A stretch of 62,231 nucleotides of DNA from JTS-RE37 sp041744575 (GTDB taxonomy: Bacteria; Bacteroidota; Bacteroidia; Flavobacteriales; Flavobacteriaceae): the NCBI GenBank assembly GCA_041744575.1, contig JBGTKP010000041.1, positions 1 to 62,231 of the forward strand. Reading direction: 5' to 3'. The position numbers and the translations under genes were made by a program. The notes under the pieces were generated by a model. The model worked only from the letters and a program-made list of their open reading frames with translations. It was not told the origin of the DNA and ran no database searches. Position 1 is the first letter of the stretch. Every line of letters starts with the position of its first letter. This document shows positions 25,728 through 34,492 of this stretch, piece by piece.

Positions 25728-26114
25728 TTATTGCTGACTTTTCAACTTTACCACTTTGGCTTTATCACGTGCGATACGGGATCGTAATTTTAAAATTTTT
25801 GAGTTCATTTTCTGGATCTTCACAGGGGACAGAACGCCTCTTGCCTTCTTTTTAAGAAGTTCAAGCTCCAGTTTTTCCATCTTGCGGCTATTCCTGGCGA
25901 CGGACGCCTCTGAAGATAGTATCTTGCTTTGCCTTTTTTCTTCTTTCTTAATTTTTTTCGCTTCCTGATTGGCACTCCGCTTCTGGGCCTTCATTTCCCG
26001 GCTATCAGTGGAAACTTCAGGAATAGAATCTGCAGCCCCTCCTCCTACCTGTCCGGCGAGTTGCATACAGCCCGCCATAAAAAAAACCCATCCGGTAACT
26101 TTCCAGTGTTTCAT
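25728..26114 (-). CDS. Secreted Lys-rich coiled-coil protein, unknown function
   Basis: A 128-residue protein not assigned to a family. A hydrophobic N-terminus (residues 8-22, ending near AGQVGGG) suggests export. The rest is strongly charged and helical: KRSANQEAKKIKKEEKR and a C-terminal coiled coil with regular hydrophobic spacing (LELELLKKKAR and ILKLRSRIARDKAKVVKL). It may be periplasmic and bind nucleic acid, membrane or an acidic polymer, but that is speculation. It is divergent from mnmE and may share a short promoter region with it. Confidence 0.6.
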   Translation of the reverse strand: MKHWKVTGWVFFMAGCMQLAGQVGGGAADSIPEVSTDSREMKAQKRSANQEAKKIKKEEKRQSKILSSEASVARNSRKMEKLELELLKKKARGVLSPVKIQKMNSKILKLRSRIARDKAKVVKLKSQQ

Positions 26115-26245
26115 AACTTATATTTAAGGAAGATCTTTCCGGTTGGAAGGTACTGTTTTTTAACGAATCCCTCATTATTCCGGCGTCAATGCCAGCGAAG
26201 AGGTGGTGCGGCCCTTTTTCCATATTTTTACACCAAAACCATTTT

Positions 26246-27712
26246 ATGTATCCTGACGATACCATTATAGCCCTGGCAACACCTTCAGGGACAGGAGCCA
26301 TCGCGATTATCCGTCTTTCGGGGAAGGATGCTTTGCCATTGGTTTCCAAATGTTTCAGGTCGGTACGGGGAAAGAACCTTTTACATCAAAAAAGCCATCG
26401 TATCCATTTAGGCTACCTCGAGGATGGGAATACGATCCTTGATAAGGTGATGGTATCCGTTTTTAAGGCCCCCCATACGTACACCGGTGAGGATGTGGTC
26501 GAGATTTCATGCCATGGCTCCGGGTTTATACAGCAGCAGATCATCCGGTTATTTATTCGCAAAGGCTGCCGAATGGCTTCAGGGGGAGAATTTACCCTGA
26601 GGGCCTTTCTGAATGGCAAACTGGATCTGAGCCAGGCAGAGGCCGTTGCAGATCTTATCGCCAGTGATAATGAGGCTGCCCATCAGACGGCGATGCAACA
26701 GATGCGGGGCGGATTTAGTACAGAAATAAAAAAGCTCAGGGAGGAACTACTTCAGTTCGCTTCATTGATAGAGCTGGAACTGGATTTTTCAGAGGAAGAT
26801 GTCGACTTTGCCGACAGGGACCAATTTCGTGCCTTGCTGGCCCGTATAGAAAGTCTGTTAAAAGGACTCATCGATTCATTTGCCTTGGGCAATGTGATCA
26901 AAAATGGCGTCCCCGTAGCCATCGTTGGCAATCCGAATGTCGGAAAATCAACCCTGCTCAATACCCTGCTGAACGAGGAACGCGCTATCGTTTCCGAAAT
27001 TGCCGGAACAACCAGGGATGCCATAGAAGATGAAATGTCCATCGGGGGCATCGGTTTCCGGTTTATAGATACCGCAGGGATCCGGGAAACTCAGGACAGC
27101 ATAGAACGCATTGGTATTCAACGTACTTTTGAAAAGATCGGGCAGGCAAGGGTCGTCCTGTTTTTGCTGGATGCCCCGAGCTTTATGGCTACCTCCGGGA
27201 AGATCCGGACTCCCTCAGAAAAAACTAGTAAAAGTCCGTGGCCGCAAGGAACAATTCTGGCAGATGTGCGGCGGATGCGCGAAGAACATCCGGGGAAACC
27301 AGTGATTCTGATCATCAACAAGGCAGACCTTCTATCAGTAGCAGCAAGTAATCAAATGCTGAAAGACCTTCACGGGATCACCACAGGGCTTGGCAATTGT
27401 CAGGGCGTGCTGCTTTCAGCCAAAACAGGGCTCGGCGTGGAGGGCCTCAAGGGAATACTCTTAGGTCTGGTGAACACCGGGGCATTGCGGAATGACGAAG
27501 CCATCATAACCAATTCCCGACATTATGATGCGCTGACCAAGGCGCTGGACGAAATTCAAAAAGTACAAGAGGGCCTGAATGCCGGATTGCCGGGAGATCT
27601 GTTGAGTGTTGACATCCGCCAGGCTTTGTATCACCTGGGCACTATCACCGGGGAGATCACCTCGGATGACCTCCTGGCCAACATTTTTTCTAATTTCTGT
27701 ATTGGAAAATAG
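26246..27712 (+). CDS. mnmE: tRNA modification GTPase MnmE
   Basis: A 488-residue GTPase which, with MnmG, installs the 5-carboxymethylaminomethyl group on wobble uridines. The start ATG 26246 is chosen because YPDDTIIALATPSGTGAIAIIR is the conserved beginning; the 19 upstream residues of the open frame are not conserved. The N-terminal folate-binding domain includes GEFTLRAFLNGKLDLSQAEA. The G domain has GNPNVGKST (G1) near residue 230, AGTTRD (G2), DTAGIRE (G3) and NKAD (G4). The C-terminus ends FCIGK, retaining the invariant Cys. An extra, low-complexity stretch of about 20-25 residues lies between G3 and G4 (SFMATSGKIRTPSEKTSK and following residues), longer than usual. Confidence 0.95.
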   Translation: MYPDDTIIALATPSGTGAIAIIRLSGKDALPLVSKCFRSVRGKNLLHQKSHRIHLGYLEDGNTILDKVMVSVFKAPHTYTGEDVVEISCHGSGFIQQQIIRLFIRKGCRMASGGEFTLRAFLNGKLDLSQAEAVADLIASDNEAAHQTAMQQMRGGFSTEIKKLREELLQFASLIELELDFSEEDVDFADRDQFRALLARIESLLKGLIDSFALGNVIKNGVPVAIVGNPNVGKSTLLNTLLNEERAIVSEIAGTTRDAIEDEMSIGGIGFRFIDTAGIRETQDSIERIGIQRTFEKIGQARVVLFLLDAPSFMATSGKIRTPSEKTSKSPWPQGTILADVRRMREEHPGKPVILIINKADLLSVAASNQMLKDLHGITTGLGNCQGVLLSAKTGLGVEGLKGILLGLVNTGALRNDEAIITNSRHYDALTKALDEIQKVQEGLNAGLPGDLLSVDIRQALYHLGTITGEITSDDLLANIFSNFCIGK

Positions 27713-27784
27713 GATAGAATTAATTTGTTCAAAAGATACTATGCAATATGATTTTGCTCTAATAAACCGTACAGGCATTTAAGG

Positions 27785-28051
27785 GGCTGATACATTGAAC
27801 CAATAGAAGCATATCAGGACCAATATTAAAACGGGAGCTCTGGTTTTTATAATTGGTGGTGCAGATAAAAAATTCTGGACTTTTGATAAGAAAACAGTTC
27901 CATTCATTTGGGAAACCACCTTGCCCGCCGGGAGTAATGCAAAAATTTATTCGTATTCGCAGATGAAAAACAAAACGCAGTACTTTCGGGAGGCGGGACA
28001 CAGGAAAACCCTTCAGGGTCGATAATGGCATTTCCGTGGTTGTATTCATAA
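27785..28051 (+). pseudogene. C-terminal remnant of a PQQ-dependent dehydrogenase
   Basis: A short frame reads TGALVFIIGGADKKFWTFDK then WETTLPAGSNAK. This corresponds to the last propeller blade of membrane or periplasmic quinoprotein (pyrroloquinoline quinone) dehydrogenases, where GGLVFI.. ADxKFRAFDxxTG and LWETxLPAG are typical. After a frame change near 27985 the reading continues as GGGTQENPSGSIMAFPWLYS and a stop at 28049-28051, equivalent to the family's GGG...AFALP ending. A second frame slip lies near 27830. Only about 80 of 600 or more residues survive, so the gene is dead. The esterase gene begins 5 bases later. Confidence 0.6.
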
Positions 28052-28055
28052 AAAA

Positions 28056-28970
28056 TTGAATCAAAAACGTTGTATTTTGAAAACTTTAAAACTTTTATTC
28101 TTCTTATTCCTTGTCCTCGGGATATATAAAGCGATTTCACAAAATAATCCAGTAATTGATATATTTCCAAAGGGAACCGTTTTACATGGCAATGTCAATT
28201 ATAACAATGACACCTTGCAAAAGCACTTGTTGGATGTTTACTTACCGGCCAAAGCAAAGGATAAAATACCTTTGGTAATTTTTGTCCATGGTGGCGGATG
28301 GTTGGTGAACGATAAATATGCAGATATTGGCTACATGAAAAAAACGGTGTCGGCAATCCTGGAAAAAGGCTATGCCATGGCTTCCATCGATTACCGGTTT
28401 GCCACCCAGGCCATTTTTCCTGCACAAATACAGGATTGTAATAGCGCGGTTTCCTTTCTGGTGGACAATGCCGATACCTATGGATTTGATACCGACCGTA
28501 TTGCGATAATGGGCTTTTCGGCCGGAGGGCATCTGGCATCATTAATGGGACTTTCCAAAAACAATGATGTTCCCGATTTTTTTATGCCAGAGACAACCAA
28601 GTCCTTTGACTTTAATGCAGTGGTAGATTTCTATGGGCCATCGGAATTGATCTTATTTCCCGGAGCCAACGACCCGAAATCCCCGGAAGCCTTATTGATT
28701 GGTGCCGCTCCCCTTGACCGACCTGATTTGGCAAAAACTGCAAGTCCGGTAACCTACGTAGACGAAGAGGACCCTCCATTCTTAATTATCCATGGAGAAA
28801 AGGATGACATGGTATCGCCAGGACAATCCCAATTGTTAAGTGCCTGGTTATCTGCAAAAAATGTGGAGAATGAACTGATTATGGTTACGGACGCTCCCCA
28901 TTTTGGCGAAATGTTCGATGTGGATAGTATACGATCCAAAGTAATGGAATTTTTGGAAAAGCATCTATGA
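28056..28970 (+). CDS. Exported alpha/beta-hydrolase (carboxylesterase type)
   Basis: A 304-residue enzyme with an N-terminal signal sequence (hydrophobic residues about 11-25). The oxyanion-hole motif VHGGGWL is near residue 76 and the nucleophile elbow GFSAGGHLAS near residue 153. The acid is expected in HGEKDDMV near residue 248 and the His in DAPHFGE near residue 283. It resembles the hormone-sensitive-lipase/BD-FAE-like esterases that remove acyl groups from small esters or polysaccharides. The only in-frame starts before the signal sequence are TTG codons (28056 or 28077); no ATG is available. The gene directly follows the dead PQQ-dehydrogenase fragment and may use a relocated start region. 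Confidence 0.83.
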   Translation: MNQKRCILKTLKLLFFLFLVLGIYKAISQNNPVIDIFPKGTVLHGNVNYNNDTLQKHLLDVYLPAKAKDKIPLVIFVHGGGWLVNDKYADIGYMKKTVSAILEKGYAMASIDYRFATQAIFPAQIQDCNSAVSFLVDNADTYGFDTDRIAIMGFSAGGHLASLMGLSKNNDVPDFFMPETTKSFDFNAVVDFYGPSELILFPGANDPKSPEALLIGAAPLDRPDLAKTASPVTYVDEEDPPFLIIHGEKDDMVSPGQSQLLSAWLSAKNVENELIMVTDAPHFGEMFDVDSIRSKVMEFLEKHL

Positions 28971-29421
28971 GAATTTGTCTCTCATACCTTAAACAAACAC
29001 TTATAAAGGAGAGGTATGGTTTGGTAATTAGGAAGGATTTATTTCAAAACTGGCAATTTAGAGCCAAGACATTTCATAATCCGTTTTCAAATGAGCTGTT
29101 GTACTTAGGTGTTATGGCTACAAAATACTTGCCGTTCATTATTTAGACTGTGCGGCTCTCAAAATATCCGGTGATCACGACTGCTGTTTCCTATCCACTA
29201 CGGGTTTAGTCAAACGTCCTTGCATCAATATTACCCCCTTGAAACCTGCTCAGCTATTTTGGTTTGAAATCCTGATGTTTCTTGGGTGAACGTAGTAAGA
29301 AAATAGTACAATAAACAAATACCAGCCAGACCGCGGTGCCTAAAGTTGATTGAAAGGTGATGCTTGCGTTGCACGAGGAAGCGCACGCTACCCGCCACAT
29401 CAATTGGGCTATTTATGACTC
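28971..29421. other. Intergenic region between convergent genes
   Basis: About 450 bases between the ends of the esterase and the beta-lactamase-like gene. No conserved coding segment, RNA gene or strong terminator was found; only a weak 7-bp pairing (CATACCT with AGGTATG) across a long loop is visible near 28984-29020. Confidence 0.4.
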
Positions 29422-30693
29422 TTAATCCTCAATGGCCTGCACTACTATTTTTTCGTATCCCCCTAAAATCTCGTCCCATTTGGGGTTGTCGTACGCATTG
29501 GTTAATAGGATCAGTACCATATCATTCTCAGGGTCAATCCTGAAATAAGTTTGCCAAAACCCGTTCCATCCCCATTGACCCGCATTGATCCCATCCGCAT
29601 TTTCTGTCAAGCGGACTTCCCCGCCGTATCCGAAACCAACTCCTTCCCCCAAACTCAAGGTGTCGATTTGATTCGCAAGCATTCTCTCTACCGTCGATGA
29701 CTTTAAAATTTGTGCTTCTCCCAGCGTTCCCTTGTTTAGGATGGCGCTTGCGAACTTAAGATAATCACCCGCCGTTCCAACCAAACCTGCCCCGCCCGCA
29801 AAGTAGGTCTTTGCCCCCGAGGTGGCATAATCTGTAACAATCAAATCCGGTAATTCTTCACCTACGTTCGGTGTAAGCCACACATCCACCAGCCTGTCGG
29901 CCTTTTCATCCGATAAATAAAATCCGGTATCCTGCATCCCAAGTGGGTGAAAGATGTTTTTTTCGAGATATTCGTTCAGAGGCATCCCTGAAACCTTCTC
30001 TACGATAAAGCCCAAAACATCAATGCCGGATCCATAGGTCCATGCCTCCCCTGGTTGGTGCATGAGCGGAGCTTTGGCCTGCTTTGGGATATTGGTTGCC
30101 AGAGTTCGCGCATCTTTTGTCCATGCTTCGACAAAATCATATCGCGGATAGATGGCCCCCGCAATTGGGTCGAAAACGGAATAAGGGATACCTGAAGTGT
30201 GGGTTAGCAGATGGTGCACAGTTATCTCCCGCTCGACGGGAACGGAAGAGAATGACGAATCTTTTTCGTTGAAAGCCTCCAGTACCTCCACGGCTGCAAA
30301 CTCCGGGATGAATTTCGACAGCGGGTCATCGGTCGACAGTTTGCCCTGCTCTATCAATTGCATTACAGCGGTTGATGTTATCGGCTTGGACATGGAGGCA
30401 AAACGGAAAATGTTGTCCATTGACATTTCTTCGGTTTTCTCCCTGTCACTGAATCCAAAAGCCTTCTGGTAAATGATTTTGTCCTCCTTCGCTATCAGCG
30501 CCACTGCGCCGGATATTAATGCCGAATCGATCGCCCGCTGAACATGTGCCTCGATCTGACCAATTTCTTCCTGGTCCAGGCCGTATTCCAACGGGTCGGC
30601 CGTCAAAAGAACAGTTTTCGGATCTTTGGAATCGGGACGGGACGCACAGGAAAAAATAAGTGCTATTGTAATTAGGAAAGTCACTGGTTTCAT
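29422..30693 (-). CDS. Serine beta-lactamase-like hydrolase, lipoprotein
   Basis: A 423-residue protein with a lipoprotein signal (ALIFSCAS, Cys near residue 17). The beta-lactamase/class C PBP fold carries SMSK near residue 101 (SxxK nucleophile and Lys), HLLTHTSG near residue 161, YGS near residue 211 (the YxN-type Tyr) and a Trp/Gly-rich C-terminal segment WGWNGFWQTYF near residue 375. Family members act as esterases, D-amino-acid peptidases or muropeptide hydrolases more often than as antibiotic-resistance enzymes. It likely sits on the periplasmic face of a membrane. The start is ATG; no operon partner is evident. Confidence 0.87.
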   Translation of the reverse strand: MKPVTFLITIALIFSCASRPDSKDPKTVLLTADPLEYGLDQEEIGQIEAHVQRAIDSALISGAVALIAKEDKIIYQKAFGFSDREKTEEMSMDNIFRFASMSKPITSTAVMQLIEQGKLSTDDPLSKFIPEFAAVEVLEAFNEKDSSFSSVPVEREITVHHLLTHTSGIPYSVFDPIAGAIYPRYDFVEAWTKDARTLATNIPKQAKAPLMHQPGEAWTYGSGIDVLGFIVEKVSGMPLNEYLEKNIFHPLGMQDTGFYLSDEKADRLVDVWLTPNVGEELPDLIVTDYATSGAKTYFAGGAGLVGTAGDYLKFASAILNKGTLGEAQILKSSTVERMLANQIDTLSLGEGVGFGYGGEVRLTENADGINAGQWGWNGFWQTYFRIDPENDMVLILLTNAYDNPKWDEILGGYEKIVVQAIED

Positions 30694-31130
30694 GAATGCT
30701 GATTTTTATGAAAATGAAATTAGGGATAAAATAGGTGCCGAATTAGCAACATTTTAAAAAAGTATTAAATAACTGATAATAGGCACCAGATGTGCCACCA
30801 CCCATATTTAGCTCCAACCAATACCAGATAATAAAAGTTAGCAGTAAAGTCCTCGAAAACCGCTACTGTTCCGGAGGTACATCTTTAATATGGTATACCA
30901 GATATAGGGATGGATACCGCAACTTTTCTCCAGCAAGGTTACATCCGGAAATTTCAGTAAAAAAGGAGAACTGGTTGCTGAAGTTCATAGAAAACGGAAT
31001 AACCATCGGAAGAAAAGGAAAGAGATAAGTATTTATAGCCGAATGCGACTTAGCAGCGAAGAGACAGGAGTGTCCTTCATTTATTTTATTTATAATATGG
31101 GAACCCTCATATCAGCTACGTAATTTCAGT
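30694..31130. other. Intergenic region, no gene recognised
   Basis: About 435 bases between two minus-strand genes. An open frame at 30792-31028 (+) would encode 78 residues without recognisable features; it is more likely chance or a remnant. No terminator was identified for the TonB-receptor gene. Confidence 0.4.
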
Positions 31131-33308
31131 TCATAAGTTGATCTTGAATCCACCATTGACCACAAAACCATCCACCGGGGCATAAATATCCAAAAACTGA
31201 GGGTCACTTATGTTTCCAGTGTAAATTGTACCGAAACGGGTCTGACGGGCATCCAGAAAATTCTCAAAGTTCAGAAAGACAGAAAATTTATCGCCGAGCT
31301 TCTTTTCACTCATCAGCCCCAGAATCCAATAGGATCGGCCTGTGCCTCCTGCCCCCAATTTCTGAGGGCTATAATAATAGGCCTCAAGGCCAACCCAAAG
31401 GTTATCTTCCTTTTCATACATCAGCACATTGTTCAAACGGTGTTTGGCCACCAATGGAAAATCCGATTCGGTACCGCTTTCATATTGTTTCACATTGGCG
31501 TGGGTATAACCGGAGAAGAGTTTGAAGTCCCCGTACTTCACCTTGAGATTGACCTCGGCACCACGGGTATCGACATATCCATCGGGTTGTAGGAAGTTAT
31601 AGAATCCATTCCCGTCCGGCACCAACAGGATGGGATTATTTATCCTCGTGTAGAAAAGAAGTGTATTGATAGACATTGTCATCCCAAGCATTGGCATCCA
31701 TTTATAGTTCAGGTCAAAATTGCCGCCCAGGGAGCGTTCAAGATCAGCCTCGCCGGTATCGATGGGCAGTACATTCCTGAACTGCAACCTTTCCGCATCC
31801 TCTGTGAATACCGTCGGGGTCTTATACCCCAAGCCACCGCCCAATCGGAAGGTCAAAGCCCGATTGGGCTCATAGAGCACGGATAGCCTTGGCAAAGCCA
31901 TAGCCCCGTAATCCGAATGGAAGTCGGCCCTGAAACCGGTCTCCACAGAAAAGGTCTCCTCAATGGGCCATAGATTTTGGGCGAACAGACCAAAGATCTG
32001 GTAAGACTGGTCCAAAGCCTGGGCCTCGTTTTCGCGCGTGTCATTGAAGTACTCCGTCCAGAGGTTTGCCCCAAAAACCCATTCCACATCATCTGCCGAA
32101 CTAGTTGAAAAGTTCAGTTCACTGAACGAGGAACGTTGATACCCCGAAAAGACAAAATCCGGGATTAGGATAGTGCGATCGTAAAAGCTGAAACTGTTTT
32201 TGAACTCGAGACGATTTTGGTCACTGAAGGCATGTTTATACCCAATTTGGGTGGAGATCCGCTCCGTTTCATTGGATTCAAAATAGGCATCCGTCACCGG
32301 ATTTCCCTTTACAAAGTCTGTGCTGCCCCCGAGGCGTTCCTCCCAGATGGCATTGACACCCAACAATATTTCAGTATTTTTCCCGGCGTACCAATAAAGC
32401 TTAGGGTTCAATGTGAGGCGATCGAACTTAGGTATGGCTGTAAATCCGATATCCGCAGGATCATAGGGTGTGCCCAGGTTATAGGAGGCGAAGATGGTGG
32501 TTCCCACCTTGTTGAACTTTTGGGAATAAAAACCGCTAAGATCCAAACCGAGTGCAGAGGTCCCATTGGCTATGAAGCCCAGCTCAGGCTCATTCTCAGG
32601 CGTCTTGGAAATTAGGTTGACCAACCCGGCAATGGCTCCTCCTCCGTAAAGAGTGGAGCTTGATCCCTTGATCACTTCCACCTGTTTTAAGTCCAGGGGA
32701 GCAATTTGCATCAAACTGAGCCCACTGGCAAATCCTGAATACAGGGGGAAGCCATCCCGAAGGAGCTGGGTATACTTTCCGTCCAAACCTTGGATGCGGA
32801 TACTGGAGTTGTAACTTGTTGCCGAAGTCTGCTGGGTCTGGATACCCGTACTCTCACTGAGCAGCATGCGGATGTCCCCAGGTTTCATGTTTCCCTTTTC
32901 GGAGAGTTCCTCCCCGACAATGACCTCGACCCGTGTCGGGATGTCTTCGATGGTCCTGGTGCTCCGTGTGGATACCAGGGTAATCTCTTCCATTTCCTCA
33001 GTCTGGGGGACAAGGAAAAAGGTCTGTCCCTGGATGGTCTCATCAAGAGGAAATGTCAGATTGAATCTTAATGTGGCATAACCAATATAGCTCAACCGGA
33101 GTTGAAAGGCACCATCTGGGATATTCTCCATATGGATTTCCCCCGCTGCATTGGATATGGTCCCTTTTTTAAGGGATACCAGGACCGCGGTGACACCCAC
33201 TAAGGGTTCCCTGTTGAGGGAATCCTTAACCAATATGTCAAATGTGTTTTGTGCAACAGTGGTTAATATCCCGAACAAGGACAGCACTATAACCAATCTT
33301 ATTTTCAT
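31131..33308 (-). CDS. TonB-dependent outer-membrane receptor
   Basis: A 725-residue receptor. A signal peptide (residues 1-19) is followed by a carboxypeptidase-regulatory-like domain (about 20-105). The plug (about 115-235) includes RVEVIVGEELSEKG, RIQGLDGKYTQLLRDG and VEVIKGSSSTLYGGGAIAGL. The rest is a 22-strand beta-barrel ending GFKINL with no long extension. It should import a ligand across the outer membrane with TonB energy. There is no SusD partner, so a siderophore, metal chelate or cofactor is likelier than a glycan. The Cys-rich DUF6660-like gene 103 bases upstream on the same strand points to a metal-related role, by inference. Confidence 0.93.
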   Translation of the reverse strand: MKIRLVIVLSLFGILTTVAQNTFDILVKDSLNREPLVGVTAVLVSLKKGTISNAAGEIHMENIPDGAFQLRLSYIGYATLRFNLTFPLDETIQGQTFFLVPQTEEMEEITLVSTRSTRTIEDIPTRVEVIVGEELSEKGNMKPGDIRMLLSESTGIQTQQTSATSYNSSIRIQGLDGKYTQLLRDGFPLYSGFASGLSLMQIAPLDLKQVEVIKGSSSTLYGGGAIAGLVNLISKTPENEPELGFIANGTSALGLDLSGFYSQKFNKVGTTIFASYNLGTPYDPADIGFTAIPKFDRLTLNPKLYWYAGKNTEILLGVNAIWEERLGGSTDFVKGNPVTDAYFESNETERISTQIGYKHAFSDQNRLEFKNSFSFYDRTILIPDFVFSGYQRSSFSELNFSTSSADDVEWVFGANLWTEYFNDTRENEAQALDQSYQIFGLFAQNLWPIEETFSVETGFRADFHSDYGAMALPRLSVLYEPNRALTFRLGGGLGYKTPTVFTEDAERLQFRNVLPIDTGEADLERSLGGNFDLNYKWMPMLGMTMSINTLLFYTRINNPILLVPDGNGFYNFLQPDGYVDTRGAEVNLKVKYGDFKLFSGYTHANVKQYESGTESDFPLVAKHRLNNVLMYEKEDNLWVGLEAYYYSPQKLGAGGTGRSYWILGLMSEKKLGDKFSVFLNFENFLDARQTRFGTIYTGNISDPQFLDIYAPVDGFVVNGGFKINL

Positions 33309-33411
33309 TTATTTGGGATTTTGAAGTAAGTTAATCATGGTCCAAATAGATCTGACCAAAAAAAATTAAGTTCATGACAGGCTATAAATCAAGGATGCGC
33401 AGGGGCTTCAG

Positions 33412-33711
33412 TTACAAAAAATACAACTCATTGGGCATAGGTATAGTATAAGGGGTCGGGCATGTTATCCGCTCAGGATCAGGCGAAAAAAAGCCCAATT
33501 TGGCATGGCTGCTGGTAAATCCAGGGCCTCTTACACAGCTATAGAAAGGGAAACATGATGGATCCTCGCCATGGGGAATTTCCTGGGCACCGAAATCACT
33601 ACAATGATTCCCCATTGTCGAAACCCCGGAGCAGCATCCTGTTTCCTGGCAATATGGGTCTGCCGACAAGAAGGTTGATAGCAAAGACAAGATCACCGCA
33701 AGGACTTTCAT
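33412..33711 (-). CDS. Cys-rich DUF6660-like secreted protein
   Basis: A 99-residue protein when started at ATG 33711, where MKVLAVILSLLSTFL forms a signal sequence; the upstream 13 residues of the open frame are unlikely to be used. The mature part has seven cysteines and three histidines (PYCQETGCC, NHCSDF, SCFPFYSC and a later Cys). This pattern of a short leader, a charged loop and a CxPFxxC-like motif is that of the DUF6660 proteins found beside metal-related TonB receptors in flavobacteria. The CSPFCTC motif of the best-known members is degenerate here (SCFPFYSC). Probable periplasmic metal handling is an inference. Confidence 0.6.
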   Translation of the reverse strand: MKVLAVILSLLSTFLSADPYCQETGCCSGVSTMGNHCSDFGAQEIPHGEDPSCFPFYSCVRGPGFTSSHAKLGFFSPDPERITCPTPYTIPMPNELYFL

Positions 33712-33752
33712 GACCCAAAGGTAAAGAATATCAAAATGCGTACATCCCATTA

Positions 33753-34397
33753 TTGATCATCATGGATCTGTTGGCTGAGGGAAGGTCAGTGGCCGAAGGG
33801 ATCGTCGCAGCCCGGGGGAACGCTGAATATCATCCTGTCTCCCTAACTGACAAGGCAGCAGTGGAACCACTTTTCAGGGAGGTACATTCTAAATTTGATA
33901 AAATTGATATCCTTATTAACAACGCCGGAATCACGCGCGACCGCACCCTTGAAAAAATGAGTGAAGATGCATGGGATGCTGTAATTGATGTCAACCTGAA
34001 AGGGGTCTTTATCTGTACCCAGGCGGTTATTCCTTATGTGAAAAAAAATCAATCAGGAAAAATTATCAGTGCATCATCCAATGTCGGGCTGCGGGGCAAT
34101 TATGGACAAACCAATTATGCCGCATCCAAGGCAGGGATTATTGCCATGTCCAAGACATGGGCCCTGGAATTTGGGAAATATGGGATTACCGTGAATGCCA
34201 TTGCCCCAGGGTTTACAGAGACTGAAATGGTAAAAGAAATCCCGGATGCGCATTTGGAAGCCATCAGGGCCAGTATTCCTATTGGTATAAAAGCCCAGGC
34301 GATTGATATTGCCTACGGGTACCTGTATCTGGCCTCTTACGAAGCCCATTTTGTCACGGGCACCTGTCTCACCATTGATGGGGGTACTTCGCGTTGA
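33753..34397 (+). pseudogene. SDR (FabG-like) missing its N-terminal nucleotide-binding motif
   Basis: A 214-residue reading frame similar to FabG-type short-chain dehydrogenases but starting inside the domain. The first residues, IIMDLLAEGRSVAEGIVAA, match the second beta strand and helix, so about 30-40 residues with the TGxxxGxG cofactor loop are absent. The remainder is intact: NNAGITRD, SASSNVGLRG with the catalytic Ser, YAASK (Tyr and Lys), and the closing LTIDGGTSR. The open frame begins after a TGA at 33711-33713 and offers only TTG 33753 or ATG 33762. The lost 5' end abuts the start of the divergent DUF6660-like gene. It is probably inactive. Confidence 0.7.
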
Positions 34398-34492
34398 CTG
34401 ACCATCCGGGCATTTCATGCCACCGCATGTATCAATTGCATTTCACCAAGGGGAAGATTTGATCCTCAAAATGGCAAAGTCACTCACTTGGT

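Noticed and set aside
29422..30693. Serine hydrolase as an antibiotic-resistance beta-lactamase
   Set aside because: SxxK and YxN-like motifs are shared with esterases and peptidases of the same fold; nothing specific to antibiotic hydrolysis is visible.
30792..31028. Plus-strand frame of 78 residues in an intergenic region
   Set aside because: No recognisable motif, signal or context; not enough support for a gene.
33716..33723. TACCTTTG on the minus strand as a promoter for the DUF6660-like gene
   Set aside because: It lies only about 4 bases before the chosen ATG and lacks a TTTG at the right distance, so it cannot give a normal leader.
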